From positions 1 to 31,192 of the forward strand of contig CAYWRH010000033.1 of assembly GCA_964460435.1 (NCBI GenBank): a DNA stretch of 31,192 nt, written 5' to 3'. A program made the position numbers and the translations under genes. This document shows positions 6,203-14,656 of this stretch, piece after piece. The notes beneath the pieces are model-generated. The model saw only the letters and a list, made by a program, of their open reading frames with translations. It searched no databases and had not been told where the DNA came from. Source of the DNA: JAAZBV01 sp964460435 (GTDB lineage: Bacteria > Desulfobacterota > DSM-4660 > Desulfatiglandales > HGW-15). Each line of letters starts with the position of its first letter. The stretch's first letter is position 1.

Positions 6203-7402
6203 ATGGAGACCCTTTTACTTGTTATAAAGATCATCGGCGTAATCGCAGGTGTTGTGGTGCTTCTTACTATCCTGTCATCGGGTGATACAGTGAGGGACAT
6301 ACTTGCAGGCCCTTTCAGGGTGTTGCTTGCTTTGCCTACGCTTTTGCGTGACGGCAGTTTTCGGGTAATACGGTATACATACGGGTTTATGACAAGGTCT
6401 GCTCAGTCTGTAGGCCTGACAGGCGAGCATGGCATACAGAGGATTGCAGGCGCCCTGCTTCTCTCTATCTGCTCTATCACGGGCATCCTTGTCTCATTTG
6501 CCATACTCCTTGTCACATTCCAGTCCATATTCGGTGTTGATACCTACAGTGTTTTGGAATCTCTGCCCTTCAGCACAGAAGAGCTTATGGCCATTGACCT
6601 TGTTATTGCAGCGGTTATATTTCCCCTGCTCCTCTTTGATACACTTGGCATGACCCACACAACCAAATATTTTTCACCTGAAAACCTGGGCAGGTTAAAA
6701 AGAATAATTTTTATTATCCTGTTTATTATCGGTGCACTTGCAACAATATTGCTTCTTGGCTGGGGTGGTTTGCTCCGCTATCAGGCTATAAAGGCTATAG
6801 AGGCACAGGAGGATTCCGCAGAAAAGCTAAGTACAGATCCGGCAGATCTTTATATGCCTTCAGCAGCCTTGCCTGCATCAAATAATCCTGAAAACAGATT
6901 AGCTGATACAGAGTCTGCAACATATTTAAACACAGGTGAAAAGGATTATGCTGACAGTTACAATAACAGTCTAAAGACAGTTATGGTGGGTGTGCCTTTG
7001 ATATCTGCATTTGCGGCAGGCCCGAGTTTTGTAGGAGCACTTCCCATGATGGCCATGATTGTAAAGCTTTTCCTGCTGTGTATGGTCATTGTTCCAGCAG
7101 GTATCATCTGGATGATAAGCCATGGTGTGGTAACGGTATTAAACAATGTATACGGCTGGGTAATGGGCCTTTTTGATATCTTTATAAGGGTAGGAGACCG
7201 CATAAGGCAGTTTATGTTTCAGAGGCAGAATACAGAAATTAACACGACACAGACCATGCCTGAAACCTTTGTAACAGATAACAGGATTGAGACAGGGGCG
7301 GATCATGCCGGTTCTGAGGAAAATACAGAAGGCACAAGGCAAACTATTACAGAAGAACCTCTTTATAAAACGGGTGATGCAAACTGGAACCCGCTTGCTT
7401 AA
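6203..7402 (+). CDS. Polytopic membrane protein of unknown function
   Basis: A 399-residue protein with about six hydrophobic segments, near residues 3-24, 87-115, 132-153, 170-195, 260-280 and 285-308. The hydrophilic part between the fourth and fifth (about 197-255) and the C-terminal tail of about 80 residues are polar and rich in E, T and N. I do not recognise a family. The start ATG lies just after the lipoprotein's stop, with GGGAGG within the end of that gene, so translation is probably coupled. By context it may be the membrane anchor of a complex linking the periplasmic or outer-membrane vWA lipoprotein to the cytoplasmic ATPase encoded downstream. Confidence 0.7.
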   Translation: METLLLVIKIIGVIAGVVVLLTILSSGDTVRDILAGPFRVLLALPTLLRDGSFRVIRYTYGFMTRSAQSVGLTGEHGIQRIAGALLLSICSITGILVSFAILLVTFQSIFGVDTYSVLESLPFSTEELMAIDLVIAAVIFPLLLFDTLGMTHTTKYFSPENLGRLKRIIFIILFIIGALATILLLGWGGLLRYQAIKAIEAQEDSAEKLSTDPADLYMPSAALPASNNPENRLADTESATYLNTGEKDYADSYNNSLKTVMVGVPLISAFAAGPSFVGALPMMAMIVKLFLLCMVIVPAGIIWMISHGVVTVLNNVYGWVMGLFDIFIRVGDRIRQFMFQRQNTEINTTQTMPETFVTDNRIETGADHAGSEENTEGTRQTITEEPLYKTGDANWNPLA

Positions 7403-7419
7403 AAGAGAAGGAGATAAAG

Positions 7420-8274
7420 ATGTCAAATTATATACCTCCACGCAAAATAAGGCTTAGGTTAAAGGCATTAACTGAGGCTGTAACAAGGCTTTCCATAAGT
7501 AATGAGGAGCTTGTATTATACAAGGCAGAGTTAATCTGCTGCAATGAGAGGGTTAAGGCGCTTGGCGAGAGTATTTCAAGGCATCTGTTCGATTACAACC
7601 TTAATCCGGTTATTCCTGATTCTCCTTACTCAGTGCCTTCTTTAAAAGACAACAGCCTCGCAAGGGCAAAGGCACTTTATGAGGCGCTCCATGAAAAGGG
7701 GCATTCGATTCTTGGGGCGCTTGTTTTATCGGAACTTTTACCAGAGGAAAAACGGTTTCTTGAACAGGGGAAATGTGGTGTGACAGGAGAAAAACCAATG
7801 AAGGAGACTCATCTTAATAGTGAGGCTATTCTGGGTAAACTCACAGAGGCAGTCAGGTCTGCACATAACCGGATCACAGGGGTTGAGAGGGATATATTAA
7901 AAGAAAAGACACAGGCATGTCTGGAAGCCCTTGGATATGATGTGCGTATAAAATCAAAAACCTCGGGCGTGCTTGTGCGCGGAGTAAAGCAAGACCTCTC
8001 TATTGCGGCCTGCATAGATAAATCAGGTACCCTGAGCATTGATATGGCAGGTTTTGAAGGAGGGGCATGCAATAAAGAGCTTGATCAGTTAACAGGAAGG
8101 CTTTCTGAATCAGGGGTTGTTATGGATGACTTAAGGGGTATACATCACGGAAAAAAAGAGGGAGGTGTGCTTAGCCAGGAGGCTGCCAGGGAAATCACCT
8201 TTAACCCATTAAATAAAAATAATCGGAGGCATCTGTTTGCCTTGAGCAGAACGCGAAGAATGATAGGAAGATAG
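7420..8274 (+). CDS. Hypothetical protein of the vWA/AAA+ operon
   Basis: A 284-residue soluble protein I do not recognise. The N-terminal third is helical with heptad-like spacing (IRLRLKALTEAVTRLSISNE) and may form a coiled coil. The middle (about 125-170) is again helical. The C-terminal half has a mixed alpha/beta pattern (TQACLEALGYDVRIKSKTSG onward) and a basic end. AAGGAG precedes the ATG by 7 nt; the gene lies 17 nt after the membrane protein and 15 nt before the ATPase start. It has no signal peptide or membrane segment. It may be an adaptor or substrate for the ATPase. Confidence 0.65.
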   Translation: MSNYIPPRKIRLRLKALTEAVTRLSISNEELVLYKAELICCNERVKALGESISRHLFDYNLNPVIPDSPYSVPSLKDNSLARAKALYEALHEKGHSILGALVLSELLPEEKRFLEQGKCGVTGEKPMKETHLNSEAILGKLTEAVRSAHNRITGVERDILKEKTQACLEALGYDVRIKSKTSGVLVRGVKQDLSIAACIDKSGTLSIDMAGFEGGACNKELDQLTGRLSESGVVMDDLRGIHHGKKEGGVLSQEAAREITFNPLNKNNRRHLFALSRTRRMIGR

Positions 8275-8289
8275 AAAAGGAGGATGACT

Positions 8290-10050
8290 ATGAGGCCCAG
8301 TGTTGTAAAAATGATTGAAGAAGGTATACGTGGAGGAAAGACAGGATTTATCATGGAATTTAATACCAATGACCGCCAGCTTTTTCCTGAGGAGGGTATT
8401 GCTCCTGCAAGCCTGCATCTAGCTTTAGCCTCATATTTAGGCAGGCAGGGTTTTCATTGCGGGATTTATAGCTGCGGTATGAAGGGTGTACAGGAGATTA
8501 TCCCCCCTGGTTCTAATGCAAAGGGCACAAACCCCTTTAATCAAAAAGGTGGTCAGCAGGGTCTGACTCAGTGCACCCCTATTTTGAGGAGAAATGATAT
8601 TAAGACAGCGCTTTTTGTGCAGTATGCCGATCTCCTGGCCCCCACATGTGATGGAAATGTATTTTTACAGCCTGAACAGCAGACCGTGCTTGAGACCCTG
8701 CACCGCTGGGGCTCAGACGATAGCATACGTCAGGCAGGAAATATTGTGGTGCTTATTTCATATGAAGGTGGTGTAAACTCCCTGCTAACGCGCTCAGGGG
8801 TCTATAGAACAATAGAGGTGCCTTTGCCTGATGAAGATATAAGAAGAGAATTTATAAAGTATTTTCTTGATGGAATGCAAGGGTCTTCACGAAGATACGG
8901 TACCCTTGAGGATGGATTTACCAGGGATGAACTGGTAAGGGTGTCAAATGGATTGAGACTTACTGACCTTGAGACCCTGTTCCGGGCAAAGACGGATTCT
9001 GAGATATACAGAAACGATATACAGGTCATAAAATCAAATGCCATTAAAGAGATGGCAGGCGGGCTTGTGGAGGTTATAGAGCCTGAAGAGGGTTTTGAAT
9101 CCATAGCAGGGCTTGAATCAACCAAGGAGTATTTTAAGTTTCTGAAGTGGATGTTCCAGAACGGGTCGCCTGCTGTGCCATATGCCATGATACTCGCGGG
9201 AGTGCCTGGGGCTGGAAAGTCCAAACTCTGCGGGACACTCGCCAGGGAGCTCAATCTCCCCATGCTTATTATCCGTAACCTCCATGGGCCTTTTGTTGGC
9301 CAGTCTGAGGCAAATCTTGAAAGGGTACTGAGTATTGTTGACAGCCTTTCTCCCTGTGTGGTTTTGATAGAGGAGATTGATCAGTGGATAGGACAGCGAG
9401 GCACTGGCGCATCAGGGGACAGCGGAACAACAAATCGGATGTCACAGCGCTTCTGGGAGGCCCTTGGATCTTCTCAGAAAAACAGGGGCACAAACCTGTG
9501 GATAGGCACATCCAACAGGCCTGATCTGCTGGACTCTGCCATGCTGGACAGATTCCAGGTGATTATACCATTTCTGCACCCAACACCCAGGGAGGTTGTC
9601 CAGATTATGCCTTTTTTAGCTGGTCAGTTAAAAAGAAGGCTTGCAGAAGATGTTGATCTTAAGGCCGTTGCCGGACTCCCGAGTCTGTACCGGCCCACAG
9701 TAAGAGGGCTTCTGGAGATCATTACATTTGCAGCCCAGAGGGCGGATTATGAAACCGGTGAAACCGGTTCTATTATGTCTAATCGTCATATTTTGGGGGC
9801 TGCTCAGGATTATAAGATCACTTATGACCGTGCCCAGCATGAATACATAGCTTTAAAGGCAGTAGAGATGGTGAGTTTTTCATCCCTGTTCCCCTGGATG
9901 GGGCTTAACGGTATGCGGCCTGACTATGAGATACCTGATTATCTTAAAGATATTGTAGACCCATGGACCGGCTATGTGGATAGTGTGAAATTATCTGAAA
10001 GGATACGCGAACTTGAAGTGGCGCTCTATTCACAAAGGATGATGAGGTAA
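8290..10050 (+). CDS. Tandem AAA+ ATPase with degenerate first domain
   Basis: A 586-residue ATPase. The second AAA+ domain (about 270-500) is complete: Walker A GVPGAGKS (304-311), Walker B VVLIEEID (E361, E362), a sensor-1 region WIGTSNRPDLLDSAMLDRF with candidate arginine fingers. The first half has a sensor/lid-like pattern (IVVLISY, then VPLPDEDIRREF, then GLRLTDLETLF) but no Walker A. It resembles Ycf46/SpoVK-type ATPases, which share this layout. I prefer the ATG at 8290 because AGGAGG is then 6-7 nt upstream, whereas the ATG at 8284 directly abuts it. It probably remodels proteins using ATP, perhaps with the vWA lipoprotein's complex. The target is unknown. Confidence 0.8.
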   Translation: MRPSVVKMIEEGIRGGKTGFIMEFNTNDRQLFPEEGIAPASLHLALASYLGRQGFHCGIYSCGMKGVQEIIPPGSNAKGTNPFNQKGGQQGLTQCTPILRRNDIKTALFVQYADLLAPTCDGNVFLQPEQQTVLETLHRWGSDDSIRQAGNIVVLISYEGGVNSLLTRSGVYRTIEVPLPDEDIRREFIKYFLDGMQGSSRRYGTLEDGFTRDELVRVSNGLRLTDLETLFRAKTDSEIYRNDIQVIKSNAIKEMAGGLVEVIEPEEGFESIAGLESTKEYFKFLKWMFQNGSPAVPYAMILAGVPGAGKSKLCGTLARELNLPMLIIRNLHGPFVGQSEANLERVLSIVDSLSPCVVLIEEIDQWIGQRGTGASGDSGTTNRMSQRFWEALGSSQKNRGTNLWIGTSNRPDLLDSAMLDRFQVIIPFLHPTPREVVQIMPFLAGQLKRRLAEDVDLKAVAGLPSLYRPTVRGLLEIITFAAQRADYETGETGSIMSNRHILGAAQDYKITYDRAQHEYIALKAVEMVSFSSLFPWMGLNGMRPDYEIPDYLKDIVDPWTGYVDSVKLSERIRELEVALYSQRMMR

Positions 10051-10053
10051 TCA

Positions 10054-11184
10054 ATGACCCGAAAAAATAAACTTCTGAGCCCAGAAGCAATTCAAAGGCT
10101 AAAAAGGGATCTGGAAAAGGCTGAGACTGACTGGGACTATTTAAGCAGTATTGGCGGGAGGGGGCCTATAGAGGAATTTGAGGATATATTCTCAAGGGCT
10201 GTTGATGGCAAATATGCTGTTGCCGTTAATAATGCAACCTGTGCTATCTTTACGGCTTTGATGGCCTCAGGGGTAAAGCATGGGGATGAGGTCATACTCC
10301 CCTCATATACCTGGCCCCAGACCTTAACGCCTGTTATCATAGCAGGCGCAACACCGGTATTTGCAGATGTTGATGAAGATAGTGTCACAATTTCTCCTGA
10401 ATCAGTGGAAAGGCTTATCTCAAAAAGGACAAAGGCTATTATTGGTGTGCATCTTTTTGGCTATCCTGCTAATGTGGAGGCACTGGGAAAGATAGCAAGA
10501 AATTTTAAATGCACGCTTATATATGATGCGGCCCAGGGATTCGGGGCAAAAGTTAAGAATAAGGGCATTGGTGCCTATGGCGATTTTACGGCATTCAGCT
10601 TTGGGAGAGGTAAGCTCTTTTCAGTTGGCGATGGAGGGGCGCTCATATGCAGGACAAGAAGGCTTTATGAAAAGGCTGTGGCCTTTTCGCAGCACCCGCT
10701 TCGCAATCACCGTGACATAGATAATAAACAGCTTCGTGATTCTATCGATGGGGTATCCATGAATTTCAGGATGCACCCGCTTATAGCATCCCTTGCCATT
10801 GGTCAGCTTGAAGGCCTTTTTGCACAAGACATATTAGCCAGGTACAAAATCAGGTTTAAGAAAATATGTGAAAAATTTACTGATAAGGGATTAGGGTCTA
10901 TGCTTCCCAGAATCCCTTCAGGTTCTGAGCCTAGTGGTGTAACGATACCTCTAATATCTGGTTTAAAAGGGCTATCAAAAAACCAAAAAGGTATAATTAA
11001 AAATTTAAATCTTGAACTTATTGAAAATAATTCATTCAGGCCTCTTCATCTGACAGCAACCATAAAAAGAGAGAGGCTCTTGGGCGGACAGGGAATTACC
11101 GCTCATTTTAGTCATAATAAAGGTCAATCTCCTGTTACAGAAAAACGTTGCGAAAATAACCACTATTTTTTAAATTGCCTTTAG
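10054..11184 (+). CDS. DegT/DnrJ/EryC1/StrS-family PLP-dependent enzyme
   Basis: A 376-residue fold-type I PLP enzyme of the sugar aminotransferase family. Visible residues are D158 and Q161 in LIYDAAQGFG (contact with the PLP ring) and the Schiff-base lysine K187 in FSFGRGKLFSVGDGGAL. The C-terminal PVTEKRCENNHYFLNC matches the usual ending of the family, so the gene is near full length. Most relatives transfer an amino group to a keto-sugar nucleotide for surface polysaccharide or antibiotic sugars. It starts 3 nt after the ATPase stop, so it is in the same operon; no other sugar nucleotide gene is nearby. The link to an ATPase/vWA operon is unexplained. Confidence 0.85.
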   Translation: MTRKNKLLSPEAIQRLKRDLEKAETDWDYLSSIGGRGPIEEFEDIFSRAVDGKYAVAVNNATCAIFTALMASGVKHGDEVILPSYTWPQTLTPVIIAGATPVFADVDEDSVTISPESVERLISKRTKAIIGVHLFGYPANVEALGKIARNFKCTLIYDAAQGFGAKVKNKGIGAYGDFTAFSFGRGKLFSVGDGGALICRTRRLYEKAVAFSQHPLRNHRDIDNKQLRDSIDGVSMNFRMHPLIASLAIGQLEGLFAQDILARYKIRFKKICEKFTDKGLGSMLPRIPSGSEPSGVTIPLISGLKGLSKNQKGIIKNLNLELIENNSFRPLHLTATIKRERLLGGQGITAHFSHNKGQSPVTEKRCENNHYFLNCL

Positions 11185-11185
11185 A

Positions 11186-11446
11186 GTTAATGTAGAAACA
11201 CATGCACAGGAAAAATCAGGACTCGAAAAAGAGGCTGGCCGGTTAAAGTCGGATTAGGATTACCTGGAACAGGTTATCAGGGAAGAAACAGGTAAGGTAA
11301 AGAAAAATGAGATAAGGATAATCATTAGTGAAGAGGATTATGGTATTACAAGTAAACAGGCATTGAGAATGATAGAGGTAAAGAGAGAGATATATCTTTC
11401 ACCGGGGATTGAGGAGATTCTTAACATGCCATTATCAATGTTATAA
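11186..11446 (+). pseudogene. ORF remnant with in-frame stop
   Basis: One reading frame runs from 11186 to a TAA at 11444-11446 and is broken only by a TAG at 11255-11257. It has no start codon in the right place. The part after the stop reads like real protein (VIREETGKVKKNEIRIIISE, then GIEEILNMPLSML). I do not recognise the family. A sequencing error, or a gene that has lost its 5' end and picked up a nonsense change, would explain it. It lies at the tail of the vWA/AAA+ operon. Confidence 0.4.
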
Positions 11447-11455
11447 GGAGGGTCT

Positions 11456-11901
11456 ATGGGATATTATCTTGATTTCATTTTTGATGAACCGGGCATCACA
11501 CATGAAGAGGTGATGAAAAGATTAGTCAATCAGGGTTCAACCGTAATTGAAGAATATTACAAGGATGCCTCTATTTCAGAGAACGCCAAAAGATATTAAG
11601 AGACACACATTCCAATGCGACACGGTAACCTCGGTGAATACTACCCCCATATATCTGTCTTTAAAAAAGAGGCTAATCTCCAAAGGGCAGCTGGGCAGAT
11701 ATACGGCTTTCATGGGCCGCAGACCCTGATGATTTCATTCAAGTACTGAAAAACATAATTGCCATAGCGGAATCAATAGGGTGCAGGGTTTATGACGGGC
11801 AGATTTATGAGTTCTTGACTTCAGACAATCTGAAAAAAGCCCTGATCTCATTTTTTGGTGGGGCAACATGGGTTGGGGGAAATATTGGCAAAATAGAATG
11901 A
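11456..11901 (+). pseudogene. Frameshifted hypothetical gene
   Basis: An AAGGAGG site at 11445-11451 precedes an ATG at 11456 that opens a 47-codon frame (MGYYLDFIFDEPGITHEEVM...) ending at TAA 11597-11599. The same strand continues to code in other frames: GEYYPHISVFKKEAN near 11625-11670, then SWAADPDDFIQVLKNIIAIA onward to a TGA at 11899-11901. The whole therefore looks like one gene of about 145 codons with at least two frame changes. The family is not recognised. With the remnant just upstream it suggests the operon's 3' end is decaying, or that this stretch has sequence errors. From 11902 to 12088 I see nothing. Confidence 0.5.
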
Positions 11902-12088
11902 AGCATGCCAGAAGTTTTAAGGCAAAATTATGCCCGCTGTTTACCATCGTCCTTTATCCCATCAATATCTTCCTTATCAAGGTATTTGCTCAGGATATAA
12001 CAGGCATTTATCAAATTTTATAATCATCGCTCTGATAATCTCATGGCAGAACAATGATCAAAAAATATGTTATAGGTATCCTGTTATT

Positions 12089-12637
12089 TTATGGGCGAAA
12101 GATTTTTCGCCCCTGCGGAACGATATGTTCGCTTATGCTTTTTACATAAATAATCTTGTCATCTCCTGGCGCATAAAAATCCTTTAACCGTGCCTCTGCA
12201 ATGTATCCGCATCTTTCATAAAATTTCCGGGTCGGGATATAGAGATCCCTTGAAGAGGTTTCAACATATATCTGGTTTCCGCCCATTCTGGCTATCTCCT
12301 TTTCTGTCCTCTCCATAATGACCTTTCCAAGGCCCATCCCCCTTAATTCATTATGTACGGCAATCCAGTAGAGATCAAAGCTCGTAAGGGTGCCAGGGAT
12401 CGGGCCATAGCATGAATAGCCTGTAACCTTTTTATCAAGCTCCATGAATAGAAAATAGTAGCCGCTTGCAGTTCCCCTTGTAAGCCGCTCCTCAACAAGT
12501 TCAGCGGCCACATCAAGCTCTTCATCATTAAAAAATCCTGTTGATTTTACTATCTCAACGATATCGCCAATATCTGTAGAGACCGGCTCTTCACGCCATG
12601 TAATCCTGTTTTTGTATGAATTTTCTTTGCTTATCAT
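12089..12637 (-). CDS. GNAT-family N-acetyltransferase
   Basis: A 182-residue acetyltransferase. The acetyl-CoA binding motif A is LRGMGLGKVIMERTEKEI (Q/RxxGxG/A form), preceded by DLYWIAVHNE and followed by TRKFYERCGYIAEARLKDFY. I start at the ATG at 12637, 11 nt beyond the stop of the upstream ligase and behind GGACAGAG; the ATG at 12670 would overlap the ligase and has no ribosome site. It is the last gene of the kamA operon. In the N-epsilon-acetyl-beta-lysine pathway a GNAT enzyme (AblB) follows a lysine aminomutase (AblA). This protein is shorter than AblB, so it may acetylate a different product of this operon. Confidence 0.85.
   Translation of the reverse strand: MISKENSYKNRITWREEPVSTDIGDIVEIVKSTGFFNDEELDVAAELVEERLTRGTASGYYFLFMELDKKVTGYSCYGPIPGTLTSFDLYWIAVHNELRGMGLGKVIMERTEKEIARMGGNQIYVETSSRDLYIPTRKFYERCGYIAEARLKDFYAPGDDKIIYVKSISEHIVPQGRKIFRP
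12093..12112 (-). terminator. Hairpin at the end of the kamA-GNAT operon
   Basis: GGGCGAAA and TTTCGCCC form an eight-pair stem with a four-base loop, overlapping the last codons of the GNAT gene on the minus strand. It lacks a run of T after the stem, so termination is uncertain. Confidence 0.3.
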
Positions 12638-12647
12638 CTCTGTCCGA

Positions 12648-13649
12648 TTATGAATGCGCCATTGCATCATTGATTATTCTTTTTATTACATCAAATGCAT
12701 TTAGACCTGCCTGACCGGCAGCCGCCATGAATCCTGCATCGGGTGAGATACAGGGGTTGGCATTCACTTCAAGCACATATGGATTATTGGCCGTATCAAC
12801 CCTGAAATCCACCCGGCAGTATCCATTCATGCGAAATAAGTGCCAGCATTTTATGGAGAGCTCCTTTAGTTTATGAAGAAGGGGAAAATCATCCGCTGTA
12901 AAATCAAAAGACCTTACTGTGTTAGAGTATTCAAATGTATGTTCTGCCCATTTTGCATCATAGCCGACAATCTTCTTTTTATTTCTGCCATATGATAGGA
13001 ACCTTATCTCAGCCGGTGGCAGCACCTCCGGCCCGCCTGGCCCTGCAAGCATGGAGATATTGAACTCCCTGCCATCTATGTACTGTTCCGCAAGACAGAG
13101 GCCCCCTAGAGAACTCCTCCTTTTTTCCATCTCATTAATGAGTTCTCCGGCAGATGCAGCCATTACAATAGAGGAGTCATCAAGCCCGATAGAGGCATGT
13201 TCCCACACCGATTTGATTATATACTCGCCATTAACTGAGATACCGCTGCCTTTCAGGTCATCAACCGAAAAATAGGCAGGGGTAGGTATGCCCTTAGCCT
13301 TTAAGAGCTCCTTTGCAAAGAGTTTATTCGAGGTTTTATAGATTGCATCTGTCTTTGAGCCGGTATATGGGATCTTCAGGGTGTCAAAAAGGGCAGGGGC
13401 AAGGTGTATCAGGCTTCCTATGCCACCAACAGATTCAACAAGATTGAAAATGAGATCCGGGCCAGTATGGCTTATCATGTCTTTAAATCTGCCAAGATTG
13501 AGATCAAAACCAGACTCGCTGACTTCATGCTTCATTGAGACAAGGGCATCCGTTACACTCTGAGCCTGAATCAACACATCAGCATGGTCCGGGGAGATAT
13601 CTCTTGTATCCCCGGATGCTGGTTTGTCATAAACAATGGTTATTTTCAT
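12648..13649 (-). CDS. ATP-grasp ligase, D-Ala-D-Ala ligase-like (second of two)
   Basis: A 333-residue ATP-grasp protein. The N-terminal domain has MKITIVYDKP and DLIFNLVESVGGIG; the central domain has KLFAKELLKAKGIPTPAYF and EYIIKSVWEHASIGLDD; the C-terminal part has CRVDFRVDTANNPYVLEVNANPCIS with the metal-binding D, E and N of the family. Such enzymes join an acid, activated as acyl phosphate, to an amine. It overlaps the previous ligase gene by one base (TAATG). A lone second ligase not near any cell wall gene argues against a role as true Ddl. I infer that it builds an amide or dipeptide from the aminomutase product. Confidence 0.85.
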   Translation of the reverse strand: MKITIVYDKPASGDTRDISPDHADVLIQAQSVTDALVSMKHEVSESGFDLNLGRFKDMISHTGPDLIFNLVESVGGIGSLIHLAPALFDTLKIPYTGSKTDAIYKTSNKLFAKELLKAKGIPTPAYFSVDDLKGSGISVNGEYIIKSVWEHASIGLDDSSIVMAASAGELINEMEKRRSSLGGLCLAEQYIDGREFNISMLAGPGGPEVLPPAEIRFLSYGRNKKKIVGYDAKWAEHTFEYSNTVRSFDFTADDFPLLHKLKELSIKCWHLFRMNGYCRVDFRVDTANNPYVLEVNANPCISPDAGFMAAAGQAGLNAFDVIKRIINDAMAHS

Positions 13650-14656
13650 TACTGTTTTGCGCTTTTACATGAGTAGGTATCTATTCTTTCAAGCGCTGAA
13701 TCCATGATGCGTTTTATAAGCTCCTGGTAACTTATGCCGTTGAGCCCGCAAAGTATGGGGAGGTCTGAAATTACCGGATTCAGCCCTGCAAGGGGATTTA
13801 CCTCAAGAAAATTGGGCACGCCATTTTTATCTGACCTCAGATCAATACGGCCACCATCACGACAGCCCAGTCCCCGCCATGCAGCAAGAGAGGTTTCAAT
13901 CGCCCTCATTGCCTCCGGGTCATTTACCGCCCTGTATTCTACCCTTGTTTCAAAAAGCTGTTTGTTTAAATAGGAGTAGGCATCCGGCTCAGCGCCCTTA
14001 TCCTTATGCAGGATAACCTCCATTACCCCTGTTGAGGCGGCCTTATCGCCTGTGCCCGTGATACCAACCGTGAACTCCCTTCCCGGAAGATACGCCTCAA
14101 GAATGGCAGGCTGCTTAAAGGTATCCAGTATCCATTTACATGCATTATAGAGCCCTTTTCTGTCACTGATCTTTGAATCAGGCCCTATGCCCTTGCCTGT
14201 TCCCTCTGCAACAGGCTTTGCAAAGAGGGGAAAGGCCATCGTGCATTTATCAAGGTCGGCCAGGGTGTTTATCACCTGAAAATCAGGTGTGGGCAGGCCT
14301 ATATCCCTGATAACATGCTTGGTCATACCCTTGTGAAGGGTAAGACCAAGCACCATTGGATCAGAAAAGGTGTAAGGGATATCATATGCATCGAGCAGTG
14401 CCGGGATCTGGGCCTCTCTGGCAAAACCCTTTATCCCTTCTGCTATATTGAAAACCATGTCCCACCGGTCACCTGCAACAAGCCGCTGGGTAAGCTCAAA
14501 TATATTGCCTATACGGTCTGTCTCAAATCCGAGGTTTTTCAGGGAGCTTTCAATCCCCTCTATAGTATCCGGGCTGTCAAACTCCGCTGCATCCTCCTTG
14601 CTCATGCCGTGTGCCAGATAATACTCTTTTAAATCATAGGTTAAGCCTACCCTCAT
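13649..14656 (-). CDS. ATP-grasp ligase, D-Ala-D-Ala ligase-like (first of two)
   Basis: A 335-residue ATP-grasp protein, distantly related to its neighbour. It begins RVGLTYDLKEYYL and has the matching FNIAEGIKGFAREAQIPALL segment. The ATP-binding region includes FPLFAKPVAEGTGKGIG and ILEAYLPGREFTVGITG; the C-terminal metal site lies in GGRIDLRSDKNGVPNFLEVN. Its ATG overlaps the kamA stop by four bases (ATGA), so translation is coupled. Two ligases in series suggest two successive bond formations, or one step on each end of a beta-amino acid. The substrates cannot be read from the sequence. Confidence 0.85.
   Translation of the reverse strand: MRVGLTYDLKEYYLAHGMSKEDAAEFDSPDTIEGIESSLKNLGFETDRIGNIFELTQRLVAGDRWDMVFNIAEGIKGFAREAQIPALLDAYDIPYTFSDPMVLGLTLHKGMTKHVIRDIGLPTPDFQVINTLADLDKCTMAFPLFAKPVAEGTGKGIGPDSKISDRKGLYNACKWILDTFKQPAILEAYLPGREFTVGITGTGDKAASTGVMEVILHKDKGAEPDAYSYLNKQLFETRVEYRAVNDPEAMRAIETSLAAWRGLGCRDGGRIDLRSDKNGVPNFLEVNPLAGLNPVISDLPILCGLNGISYQELIKRIMDSALERIDTYSCKSAKQ

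Noticed and set aside
10900..11184. DegT gene truncated at its 3' end
   Set aside because: The last residues PVTEKRCENNHYFLNC match the normal end of the family, so the gene is essentially complete.
12638..12670. Longer N-terminus for the GNAT protein
   Set aside because: It overlaps the ligase gene by 23 nt and has no ribosome site.
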